From Ailanthus altissimus (Eukaryota > Streptophyta > Magnoliopsida > Sapindales > Simaroubaceae): DNA of 64,000 bases. Position 1 is the first letter of the stretch. Every line of letters begins with the position of its first letter. The position numbers and the translations under genes are program-made. The stretch spans positions 24,107,001-24,171,000 of the forward strand of contig OX327706.1 of the NCBI GenBank assembly GCA_946807835.1, in the 5' to 3' direction. Shown in pieces: positions 54,333 through 64,000 of the stretch. The notes under the pieces were generated by a model. The model made no database searches. It was given only the letters and a program-made list of their open reading frames with translations, and was not told the DNA's origin.

Positions 54333-57300
54333 ATGATAACTCGTTCTAAACTCGTTGAGCAACTCAGAGACTACCAGATCCGATCTCAACACAAGTATCC
54401 TGCTCTCACCATCTTCTCTCCCAAGCCAGTTCTCTCTTCCCGGTATCTCTCTTTATCTCTATCTCTATGTTCCTTTTCTTTTCTTTCTTTTTTTTTTCTT
54501 GTATTTAAATTATTCTTTAAAATTTTGATACTTAAAAGTTATTGTATTAGTTTTGTATTAATGGAACAATTAGCAGTATTTAGGAATTAGGGGATTTATG
54601 AGCTTCTGGTTATTAATTCTTTTTGAATGAGAAAAGGAGCTGCCGATTTAGCCTTTTCAATAATCTTGTGGAGACACAATTTGTTGGAAAATTTGTGATG
54701 GATGTGGAGTATTGTGGTTTCGAAGTGGGAAAGTGGCTGTTTTATAAGTAATTTTCTGTTGCTATTTGGAGTTTGTTTTGTGGCATTATCAAACTTGAAC
54801 GAAAGGAATGTTGTGAGTTCTCTGTAGTTTACGTGGAGGGAGATGCTTAATGAAGAATTAGTGATGTTATAGCTTATACATATTACTGCCATTGCGACCG
54901 TGAAAATCTAGGATTGTTGACGGGTTTGTGATGCTATTAGGGTTTGAGTTTATGAGGGATGAAAATGAAACATGAAATTGTAGATTAACAGTGAATATTT
55001 TTCAAATATGTTGATGGAAAAGACATGGTTCTGTAACATATATGTTGGGGATTTGTAACTATATGTAGTGGTTTTGGTGGAATTACACTTGTGGAGACAA
55101 GGCCTATAGAAGCCATTTCCAAAATGCACTGCATCGACCTGTAGAGCAACCAGACACTGGAATCTGGTTTATAGTTTAGCTTACCAGAGATTCTTTGATG
55201 TTCTATTTAATCTAAAAATTTTCTTTTTCAAATTGCTGTAACATCTATGGTTGTGTATCTATCTATGCAAGTGTTTCATCTGAAGATCCTTTGATTCCAC
55301 TTTAAAAAGTTTTTTTAAGCTATATAGGCCAGGTGTATACTCTTGGTTATTGGGAGTCAGTTCATTCAGTTTTGGAATGAGTAGTAATAAGGTTAGTTTT
55401 GAGGAAAGTATACACCTTGATGGGAAGGTAATTATGGTGCACAATGTAGTGTTTATAAATTCAAACTTCACGACTTCAGGGAAAAGATGCCTGTACTTGA
55501 GTTTCCAAAACTAAGACTCTAATTGCATTATTACCTAGTTCATGGAAAAAAAAAAGTAGTGGCTTTTGTATCTCTCCTATCCTTCCCAAATTTAAGATTA
55601 GTCTGGCTTGGCTGCAGGCCTATTAGTTCTCTCCTTGGTAGCAACCATACCATCCTTCTGTCTTAAGATGACCTTTAGTAAGGCCATATATGGAATATTT
55701 TTCATTTAAACTTTGGTCATTAAATGATATTGCTTATTGAATGATCTGACTGGGCAGTCCCATATTATCCTTTATAATGTGGGATGAGTTTCACATTTAC
55801 CTCTAGAAGAACCAACAAGTTGGTAAAGGCTTAACAATTGAGACTAGAGCTTCAAACAGTTACAGCAAAAAGATTTTCTCTTCTGTTTTCTGGTCTTTGA
55901 TAGCTTAAAAGCTGTTATGGAATCAGTACCGTTTGTGTTGCAGTATCAAATCGCGCTCTTCAGTTTGACACCCCTATGGCATCAACTAAGTCATAATCTT
56001 GATACCCTTTTATGCGCGTGCGGAAGCATAACTCATAAATAAGTAAGAACACATATGATCAACGCACTAATAAAGATAAAGAAAGCAAACCAATCAATAA
56101 GACGCAAGATATACGTGATTCGGCCCATAAGTATCTTTTTACATTTTCAATGATCTCACATGACCCCTTAGTATCTACTTAGATCATCTTTAGTATCTTC
56201 TATAGAGACCTCTAAGTATCTACCTAGATTACTACGACCTCCTAAGATCTCTTAGTATCTCATTGTAAGAGATTTCTACAAAAAAAATATAAGAATAGCC
56301 CGAGCTTCTAAACCAAAATAATTTATGGCATCTCTTTGTTCTCACAGAACAATTTTGACCCATACAAAAGGTTCCACCCTAGTGCACACAGCACTTAGTA
56401 TCTACCTAACTCCTCTATTCTCTCTTATGATTTACATCTTAAAATCTTAGATGCTTGATTTTTTTCTTGTGTTTAGTAAAGTTTATATAGTAAATAAAAC
56501 ACCCCTAAAAACCCTAAACCTAATTGGAATAAAAGTAAACCTAGTTGGAATAAGAGTCCTTATTTGTAGGAGTCCAAATCGCACTTAAAGAAGTCAATTG
56601 AGCCAAAACAGAAAATATCCTTAAGTTGTCGTGTGAACAGTGTCGCCGTGTGAACAGTGCCCATTCTTTTGACTTTTCGTTTTACTCCTCCTTTGTACAC
56701 CCAACGGATACTTGACTTCATAATGACTCTTTTTTTGATATTCATCTTAATTCTTATCCATACAAAATTATTGAATCACCAGTTTTCAACAGTTTGAAAT
56801 TGAGAATATGTGTACTACACACCAGCCTCAAGTCAAGCAGCATCCTCACAAGTTTTTGATAGCATAAAACTTAGGATAAAGTTTACTAAGTCTGCTTCAA
56901 ACTTTTTAAATAAATCAAAAATATAAGCTTATGGGATAAGATCCGATAACAGTTTTAAACTCCATCACATGCCCTCTCACATGCATAGCTGAATTTAATT
57001 AGTTAGCTTGTCATGGAAATCGTAACATTGGCTCATTGTACTTTGAGATAATGATTGCTTAAACCATTTTAAATGAAAATTAACCCCAAAAACATAAGCT
57101 TACAAGGAAGAGCCCCACAATAATGTGAACACCTAACCAATATATCCACTTATAAACATTTCCAGTCATGACATTATCTTTATAGGGAATATGTCAAAAT
57201 TGGAGAACTTTTGGAAATAATTCCATCCCCAACTGCAGTAGAGAAGGATTGAAGTTTAAGGCATCAGAAACAGGAAGTACTGCTAACATTTGAAATGACA

Positions 57301-58133
57301 TGTTTTAATATTCATGGTTAATTTCAAACAAAGTTGATCTGCTTTTGATAGAGACCTAAATTTCTTTGATCGGATTTCAAAGCTCCGTCAATATTTGCCA
57401 TTCTAAGGTTGTTAGTGCATCAAATCCATTACGGGATGATTGGGAGTATCCAAATGTGGAAATATGCAGAGGGGAGATGTTCGAGGATTGGTTTGGAGCA
57501 TGTATCAATTTAATGGGGAAAAGTATTGTAGTTATGCCATATTTGTAGGGTCAAAGCTACTGGATATCAATTTTAAACTATAGCCTTTCATCACTTCTTT
57601 TTATCCCGAGTCATGAAAAATTGAACCAAAAACTGAGTCTGCCTTTTCAAATGCCATCTTGTGAGGCTGTGCTGTGGCAGGTTTTGCTTTTTCTTCCATT
57701 TAACATAATATAACTTCTACCCAACTTCTCAACTTCCCTGATTCATTTGGTTCACTTGCAAATATACCTTCTATTTTTCAATAATTGTTGATACATCAGT
57801 GGAACCATTCATGATTATCTTTATCTCTACAGATTTATAACTGCCTTGTTTAATGTCTGAATTATAGCTAACATCATTGTATGATTATCATGCCATTAAA
57901 ATTGAAAGATTATATTGACTTCTTGCAGGGCTGATGTTGCTGTAGCTATCTTTTGGGCCCTATTGTTTAGCATCCTTGTTGTATCATCCTATATTAGCTT
58001 TTACTTCCAGCACTTTTGGCTGTCATTCTTCATTTTGTGCCTTAGTATATTTCTTCCCATACGCCTAAGAAGTTATAGGCAGGCTATTACCCGGAAGAAG
58101 GAGAGGAGATTGTTGTTACCTTTGTCTATGTGA
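54333..58133 (+). CDS. Small two-exon membrane protein of unknown function
   Basis: Exons 54333-54442 and 57929-58133 join in phase (CG/G, Arg37) to give 104 residues. The N-terminus MITRSKLVEQLRDYQIRSQH is soluble and basic. Two hydrophobic segments follow: about 40-60 (VAVAIFWALLFSILVVSSYI) and 64-83 (FWLSFFILCLSIFLPI). The tail is short and basic (RLRSYRQAITRKKERR) and ends LLLPLSM. Such a helical hairpin with a basic tail suggests an organelle or ER membrane protein. I believe similar short plant proteins exist but cannot name a function. Support comes from the clean splice join and the intact second exon. The 3486-bp intron is unusually large for so small a gene and carries an LTR-like insert. 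Confidence 0.75.
55963..56796 (-). mobile_element. LTR-like insert (about 0.82 kb) in the intron of the small membrane protein gene
   Basis: Minus reading starts TGTTGAAAACTGGTGATTC at 56791, and the segment contains ATACGTGATTCGGCC (plus), a word typical of plant LTRs. There are also CCTAATTGGAATAAAAGTAA-type sequences and tandem TAGTATCT/AGATCAT words at 56160-56270. GTTTG flanks it at 55963-55967 and 56792-56796, within a longer 8-bp match CAGTTTGA. The left tip (ACACCCC or TGACACCCC) is therefore ambiguous by a few bases. It has no coding sequence, so it is a solo LTR or TRIM-like remnant. Confidence 0.55.
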
Positions 58134-61100
58134 AGTCTCTACAGTACTAAAGTACTGCAGTACTATGACTGAGCTAACTAGTCTCACTCCCACTATTCAT
58201 GTGGCTTATACTAAAAAATATAAAGTTTGGAGTACCTGATCTCCCTCAACAGGGCCCTCGGTCCCCTTCTTCTGGACGGTACAGTTCTTTTCTACTACTT
58301 CACAACCATACACAAAAGACACAAAAATTTTCCTAACACTTCCTTTATTTCATATGTATACACAATAGATTTGAGCGAAGTTAGAGGCAGCTACCTGTTG
58401 ATTTTTCCTTAGCCAGCTAGTAAATTTCAATCAGATTCAAGAAATTTTTATATTAATGTTCTGCAAATTGAACTTCACCTCTTCGGGGTGGGGATGGAAG
58501 TGTAACCAGCTAACAAGTTAGATTTGAATCTTAAGAACTTTGTCCTGATCACAGAAGAAATATAACACAACAATTCAATCATGCTTGGGAAGTTGTTGAT
58601 CAAGTCATGAAGCATTTTTTATTATTCTGCAGTTTTGTTGACCTTATGATGATCTGGGTAGTTGAATTTTGTGTTTAGCACTTCATGGCTTTAGCTTTTA
58701 ATTCATAAAGACAAAAAATTAGTGCAGTGAAATCTAGAAAGCAATTGTTTCAATGATCAGATTCAAATGCTTACAAATCTTTTGGAAGTAATATCCTTTT
58801 TGAGTAATACAATATAACTAGATGACATTATACATGCTTTATAATCAATACTGCAATAAGTGAAAAATAACTAATTGTGTGAAAGATAATTTCCGAGCCA
58901 TCTCATAAATGCAGCACATTAAGATTCAACCTAAATTTAAATTCTTAAGGTTGAGTGTTTTCCATCTATGTAACTAGGCCAGGGTGATAGTACCTTTAGG
59001 GTGGCATTTTGACAATTTTCAAATATTTTGGTTGTGATAGTTTTGTTTTGATTTGTGAATATATCTCTAAAACAAAACATGCTGATTTAGAAATTTGTTT
59101 CTATACATTAGATATATGAAGATATGGTTGCAATGCACAAGTTAATGAGTTGATGGTAAGCAGGTAATTGATGTTACAGAGGTGAAATGTTAGCTCTTAA
59201 GTTAATGAGTTGATGGCCCTTCAAAACATGGATTCCAAGAAATACAGGATCCTCTTATCAGTAAACTTCTGTTTCCTATTTCTTATGAACAAATGCACAG
59301 AGGTCCTGTGCTTAATTGTTGTGTAACAATGTTTGTTCTCTGATTTTTTACATCAGTCTTACTAGAAGTAACATTAGATTGCAAAGATCATTTCTGGTTG
59401 CTGTTTCAAGTTTTTAGCTGCATATTACTATTTGAATTTTTTTTTCTGCTTTCTAATCCTTTCAATTTCTTTGAAGTGATCTTGACAGCCATTTGATAGA
59501 TATTCTGATTGACCTGTTGGAAAGTTTACATGCTAATTGATCTTTGCATTTGGTGCTTCATAATACGGTTACTTTGACTTAGATATCACTTTTTATAACA
59601 TAGATGTACTATATGGTTTTATGAACTATCTACAATATACTTATTGTATTTGTATTCCTTGCACACATGCTGGGATTCATAAGATCTTCATGGTTCATGC
59701 TACCGGTGCATGGCTCTTCTGTTTGTGTGAAAAGAAAAGAAGTGAACTAGTGGCAATAGAAAGCACCTTTAGGAAACATGCTGTTGGCATGAATGCAGCT
59801 TTGCACTGGAGAAGAAATTTGTTGCTTAGCAAAGCATTTGATTATGAGGAAATGCTGTAAATTGGGGCTCTCTTCAGACTCTTATTATTCTTTAATTTTA
59901 ATTAAAACGTGAAGCCTTGGATTGCACATCCAACAGTTGGGCCATTTAAGAGATATAGCTGAAATAATCATTATAAAATTTGTCTAGTAGCCGTTTAGGT
60001 CGTTTTATCTTGTTCATGGTAAAAGTAGACTTGTACCAAATAATGGTAGTTGTTGGGCACGATTGCTTCCAAACAAACTCCAATGTTTCTTTCATGAACT
60101 GATAAATTGGGTATTGAACTTTAGTCGCTATTACTTATCATCAATCTCTTTATATTAGACAAACCAATTGTAGTCCTTGTTGGAACTTATCTAATCCTTG
60201 TATGGTCAATTTATCCTTTTATCTCCTATCACATTGAAGATAGTGATAGATGAGATATCCAATTACATGAAAAATCTTCTTTTAAGTGCAATTCATTATA
60301 TTAATCTAGTATTTCTACGACTCAATGGTTTAGTTGTCATAATTTCCTCATGTAAGGCAATGCTCAGTGACGCTTTGTGCAAAAAGCCAAAACTATCGGC
60401 CAATCAACACTCTTCCACTAGGTCTAAATTATTATGCATTAGGTCATATTAGCTTAGTGCCGTAATGGAACCCTTTAATTGATTTAGCTGGTTGTTGATT
60501 AAGCATAATTCCTACTAATTCCAGTGTTGCATTGCCTTAACCCCAAGCAAATTCACATTCATGCATGAATCTCAGCCGTCTATCCATGGTTGGGGACCGC
60601 AAATTTTGATTCGACTGCAGCCGAAAGGAAAAAGCTTGAGCCCTAGTTGGATTTTCCCCACCAGCTAGTAAAAAAGGCCCAAGGTTCATTATACTACTTT
60701 GTGCTCGTGGTTCAACTTTTGGTGTCTCTTTTGCATGCTTGGAAATGTTTTTAGAACACCGAAAAGAAAGGCCTCGCAATTTTTTTTAAAAAAAAAACTC
60801 TTCGTTGACCTCTCAAAATGAGAAAAGAGGTCCCCAAAAACCCAAATTAAAAGTCCTAATGCTGGCTGTAAATCTCAACTCTGCATTTGACTTTTAGCCA
60901 TATTACCTTTAGTAGGCCTACGCTGCCTTGACTTTTTGTGGCAGATTCGCAACATGTTTACCCTTCGTGCTGCTTCAAAAGGTGCTTAGAGTTTTGATTA
61001 TTGGTGCACCCGTTGGATCCTATTGGTGTGAAATAAGAATGATGAATTGAGACCTTTTCTCTTCTTTTTTTCGTGGGTTTTTACTTTTTATTGGCATGCC

Positions 61101-62827
61101 ATGATTGGATATGAAACCAAATAATTACGTTACACAAAATCTTGCATTATTGCTTATATGACCTTGATTAAACCTCGAATCCTCTTTGTCGGTGTTGCAC
61201 ACGGGTGGTGGGAAAAAACTTTTTTAAAAGTAAAAATAATGAAGATAATTTGAACTCTTACCAATAAAGATGAAAAATACCATACTTGATCGACTATAAA
61301 ATTTGTTTATTATTTACCAATTATTAATAATAAATTTGATTTAACCGAGATGACATGAAATAAATTAACACGCCTTTTGAAGCTTTTTAAACAGTATTTT
61401 AAATTATTGATTAATAAAATTTTATAATAATAATTTTAAAATTAATAATATTATATTACTTAATTATTATTTAACACAATAATTTAAAATATTATTTAAA
61501 AAATATTGAATTACTCTTCCAATAAGAGTTGAATACAGAGTCATGCCATTACAGTAACAATCTTTCAAAATGGCCGGGTCTGTTATTTCAAAGTCCCAAG
61601 GACTTTCCCTACAAAAATTGAGAAGGAAATTTTGGCAAAAAAGAAGTAAAAAAAAGGGTCAAAGATCGTGACTTGGAAAGTGGAGCCCAAAAAATGCCAT
61701 CATCTATGAGCCTGAGAATGAGAAATCATTGAGCATCGTGCGGCCACGTCTTTCCGGCCATACCCGCGCGTGAGAAATGATTGAGGTACTTTTGTTTTCA
61801 CATTCATGATGGGCTGGGCCACTGGCCACCCCTCAAATTCTCCTGTCGAAAGGCCTACTCATTATTATTCTTATTCGAATCAGAATGAGAATGATCGTAT
61901 TCAGATTAAGATTAAGATTATTCCAAGAAAAATGGATTGGCCAGAAAAGAATGTACCCTCCCTTTTGGTTTTAGATGATATTTACTCGGCAAATATAGAG
62001 AGTATATTCAAATAATTTCTTTTTCTTTTTTTTTTAAATAATTGAAAACTTTTATAATACATTCGCAACTTCAGTGAAATCACATGAAAATTGATAAGCA
62101 TAGCATGGACAGATGACCCCTCATTAATGCCAAAGATTCAAGTGCAGTGACATAGGTAGACGGTGCTCTCATTCCTTGGAAGTTTCTTAAAATTTTAGTC
62201 AACAATAATAAGGTTAGAATTAAATCTCACGAATAATAAATACAGCCAGAGGCCAGAGCTTGCAATGTCAATTTTCCTGGAAGTGATTTTGGCAGAATGT
62301 GGGCTGCCCTCAAGATCTAATCTATAAGCATCACTAGAAACTAATACCAGCAGTATCACCAGGAAATTTGGAGCTTTAACTCGAAACAAATCCTGATAAT
62401 AAGGATAGTCCCTCATTTTAGAGTTAATGTGTCTTTTCTTAAGAAAAATTTCAGGTTTAAACATTCGTTAGTAAGAATATATTATATTGTTTCAAGAATT
62501 TTATTTATTTATATAGCAATAAATTCTGTAATATTTTTGATATAATTAATGATATTGAAAGTTAAAAAAAAAAGAAAAGGAACAAGTCTCTTGAAACAGA
62601 AAAGCTTCTACCCTTCTTTTATTCTTAACTTCCATTTATTTTTAATACTGTCGTAAGTTAATTCATTACATACCCTTGTCTAAAACATTTTATAATAATC
62701 CATATGTCTATTGAAAAATATAACTTTTTTAATTCGTTCATTTATAATGAGGTCACTGCAAGAGAAATGCGGTAGTAGCCTAATAGTAAAGGATTATAGG
62801 GCACCTTTTTTTCTTTAATTTTGCAGA
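58134..62827. other. Long intergenic region, no gene supported
   Basis: Presumed 3' UTR of the small membrane gene at the left. Open frames at 59621-59860, 60198-60452, 60779-60537, 61806-62015 and 62464-62195 give no recognisable protein, and their codon patterns look random. GATGGGCTGGGCC at about 61807 has two TGGGCY (site II-like) words, seen in plant promoters. No gene follows them before the copia-3 element. Confidence 0.4.
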
Positions 62828-63079
62828 TGTTGATCGGATACGAAAATATGTGATAGGTGAGTTAAGCTTAAGTTTTAGAATTATTAAAAAATAATTTTAG
62901 AATTATTTTGAAATAATTTTTTTATATTCTCCTATTATATATATATATTATTAATGTAAAATATTATTTTTTTATGTATGTTATTTTTCTATTATGTAAT
63001 AAAGTTACAGTCTATATAAAGACTATATTGTACAGTTTTATTTTTCACAATGAAATATATTTTCTTTATATTTCTAACA

Positions 63080-63091
63080 TAGTATTAGAGC
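63080..63091 (+). other. Copia-3 primer-binding site
   Basis: TAGTATTAGAGC next to the LTR end; copia consensus TGGTATCAGAGC. Confidence 0.65.
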
Positions 63092-63264
63092 TTTGATTTT
63101 TTCACTGTCATTTTGCTTAGTTAGAATTTTTTCAAAATCTGATGGAATCTATTAAATTTTTTTGAAAAGTTGCCGTTTTAGCCACTGCCCATCTCCAATT
63201 ACTCAGAATCCTCCGACCGTTTCAACTCCGTCGACGACGCACCGATCCGAGGCCACTACCGCCA

Positions 63265-63540
63265 GCCATTGTCACTTCAGATCCCGACCGTTCTACGGCG
63301 CCGTGACCGACACCGTCCACATCAAACGAATCCCCCATCACTGGTCGTTCAATGCCGCCGACGACGCGCAAATCCGAGATCGAAAACCGCCAGACGCGCA
63401 GCCGGAACCTCGCTGCCGCCAATTACTTTCACTTCAGATCCCGGCTGTTATACGGCGGCGTTACCGACACTGCCCAGACCAAAATACTCCTCAATCATCG
63501 GTTATTCAAACGCCACCGAGTTTACCACAATCGGAGGTCA
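63265..63540 (+). repeat. GC-rich duplicated block in the copia-3 leader
   Basis: TCACTTCAGATCCCGACCGTT (63270 region) recurs as TCACTTCAGATCCCGGCTGTT (63429 region), about 159 bp apart. Each copy is followed by ACGGCG.CGT.ACCGACAC and then AATC..CGGTTATTCAA-like words. Several frames are open across it on both strands, a side effect of high GC rather than proof of coding. Confidence 0.7.
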
Positions 63541-64000
63541 GAGCAAGCCGGACGCGCCCTCTGAAGTTTATTGGTTTCTGTTAAGGGCCTGCTTGTAAAC
63601 TTTTCAGTATTTTCATGTCAGATTGTAAATTTTTATTCTTTTAGGTCATTTTTGTAATTTTTAAAAGTTTTAAGATAATTTTATAATTATAGTATTTTTA
63701 AAGGGTCATTTTTGTAATTTTTAGAAAAATTAAGGATTATTTTATAAGTATTATATTTTAAGGGATTATTTTATAATTATTAAAAATTGAGGGGTTTACT
63801 TGTAATTAATACAAGTTTAGTATAAAAAAAAAAAAAAAGAGAGAGTTAGAGGTTTTTTTTAGAATTTATAGATAAGTGTAGTACTTCTGCCGGTTCTACT
63901 GTATTTTAGCCATACTACATATCTGGAATATCTTAAAGTGCGACTTTTATAGGAGCTGCTGTTACTACTACACAGGATAGTGTGGATCGTTCCCTTAACC

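Larger units (their letters stand above)
62828..64000 (+). mobile_element. Copia-3 LTR retrotransposon, 5' end, cut by the window edge
   Basis: A short LTR (about 62828-63079, TGTTGATCGG..TTTCTAACA; left tip uncertain) is followed directly by TAGTATTAGAGC at 63080-63091. That is the initiator tRNA-Met type primer-binding site with two changes. Then come a leader with a GC-rich repeated block, a poly(A)-rich spacer, and at 63950-64000 the frame GAAVTTTQDSVDRSLN, which looks like the start of a copia Gag. The rest lies beyond the window. Confidence 0.65.

Noticed and set aside
59621..59860. 79-codon open frame, possible small gene
   Set aside because: No recognisable domain, no splice or promoter context, and length expected by chance.
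61800..61825. Site II-like TGGGCY pair as a promoter
   Set aside because: No gene follows; two short words alone do not support a promoter call.
63162..63598. Open frames of 70-140 codons near the right edge
   Set aside because: They lie in the GC-rich duplicated leader of copia-3, and several frames are open on both strands at once.

Overview
The window is nuclear DNA from a flowering plant, most likely a core eudicot. The genes are intron-rich with GT..AG introns, the protein families are plant ones, the DNA is AT-rich, and LTR retrotransposons are dense. A Citrus-like or related woody dicot is possible, but I cannot prove the species. No prokaryotic system, CRISPR array, operon or organelle insert was seen.

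Layout. (1) 1-3520, + strand: the 3' part of the U1 snRNP 70K gene (RRM plus an RD/RE-rich tail); its first exons lie left of the window. (2) 4.5-25.1 kb: a transposon nest, nearly all in minus orientation. An old Ty1/copia element (copia-1, 4.5-14.5 kb) was split by a gag-only copia element X (7565-13894). One LTR of X was then split by a 2.0-kb solo LTR (7744-9783). A second copia element (copia-2, 15539-25132) carries a 2.2-kb solo LTR of the same family in the opposite orientation (18999-21210). Copia-2 also holds a decayed caulimovirid (plant pararetrovirus) fragment at about 17.0-18.0 kb. (3) 25430-27243: a Mutator-like element with terminal inverted repeats, a GC-rich island and transposase relics. 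(4) 27.2-32.7 kb: no gene found, two degenerate tandem-repeat fields. (5) 32767-37050, +: a 12-exon TauE/SafE family membrane protein. (6) 37-41 kb: intergenic DNA with a fatty-acid elongase (ELO) relic, a tRNA-derived SINE-like box pair and GGTTCGATT-type repeats. (7) 41477-48650, +: the chromatin remodeller DDM1 in 15 coding exons, with an E2F-type site and TATA box upstream. (8) 49006-49337: 94-bp tandem repeats beside a tRNA-Glu(UUC) gene on the minus strand. (9) 49846-52259, -: a COV1/LCV-type membrane protein gene with well-formed exons but an in-frame TAG. (10) 54333-58133, +: a two-exon gene for a 104-residue membrane protein, whose 3.5-kb intron holds an LTR-like insert. (11) 58.1-62.8 kb: intergenic. 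(12) about 62828-64000: the 5' part of another copia element running off the right edge.

The genes are unrelated housekeeping loci (splicing, transport, heterochromatin maintenance, membrane trafficking or vascular patterning) and do not form a cluster or pathway. The most useful second-look items are the dated nesting of the retroelements, the two solo LTRs with exact 5-bp target duplications, the stop codon in the COV-like gene, the duplicated segment in the long U1-70K intron, and the E2F-type site in front of DDM1. I found nothing that I can defend as a new biological system.
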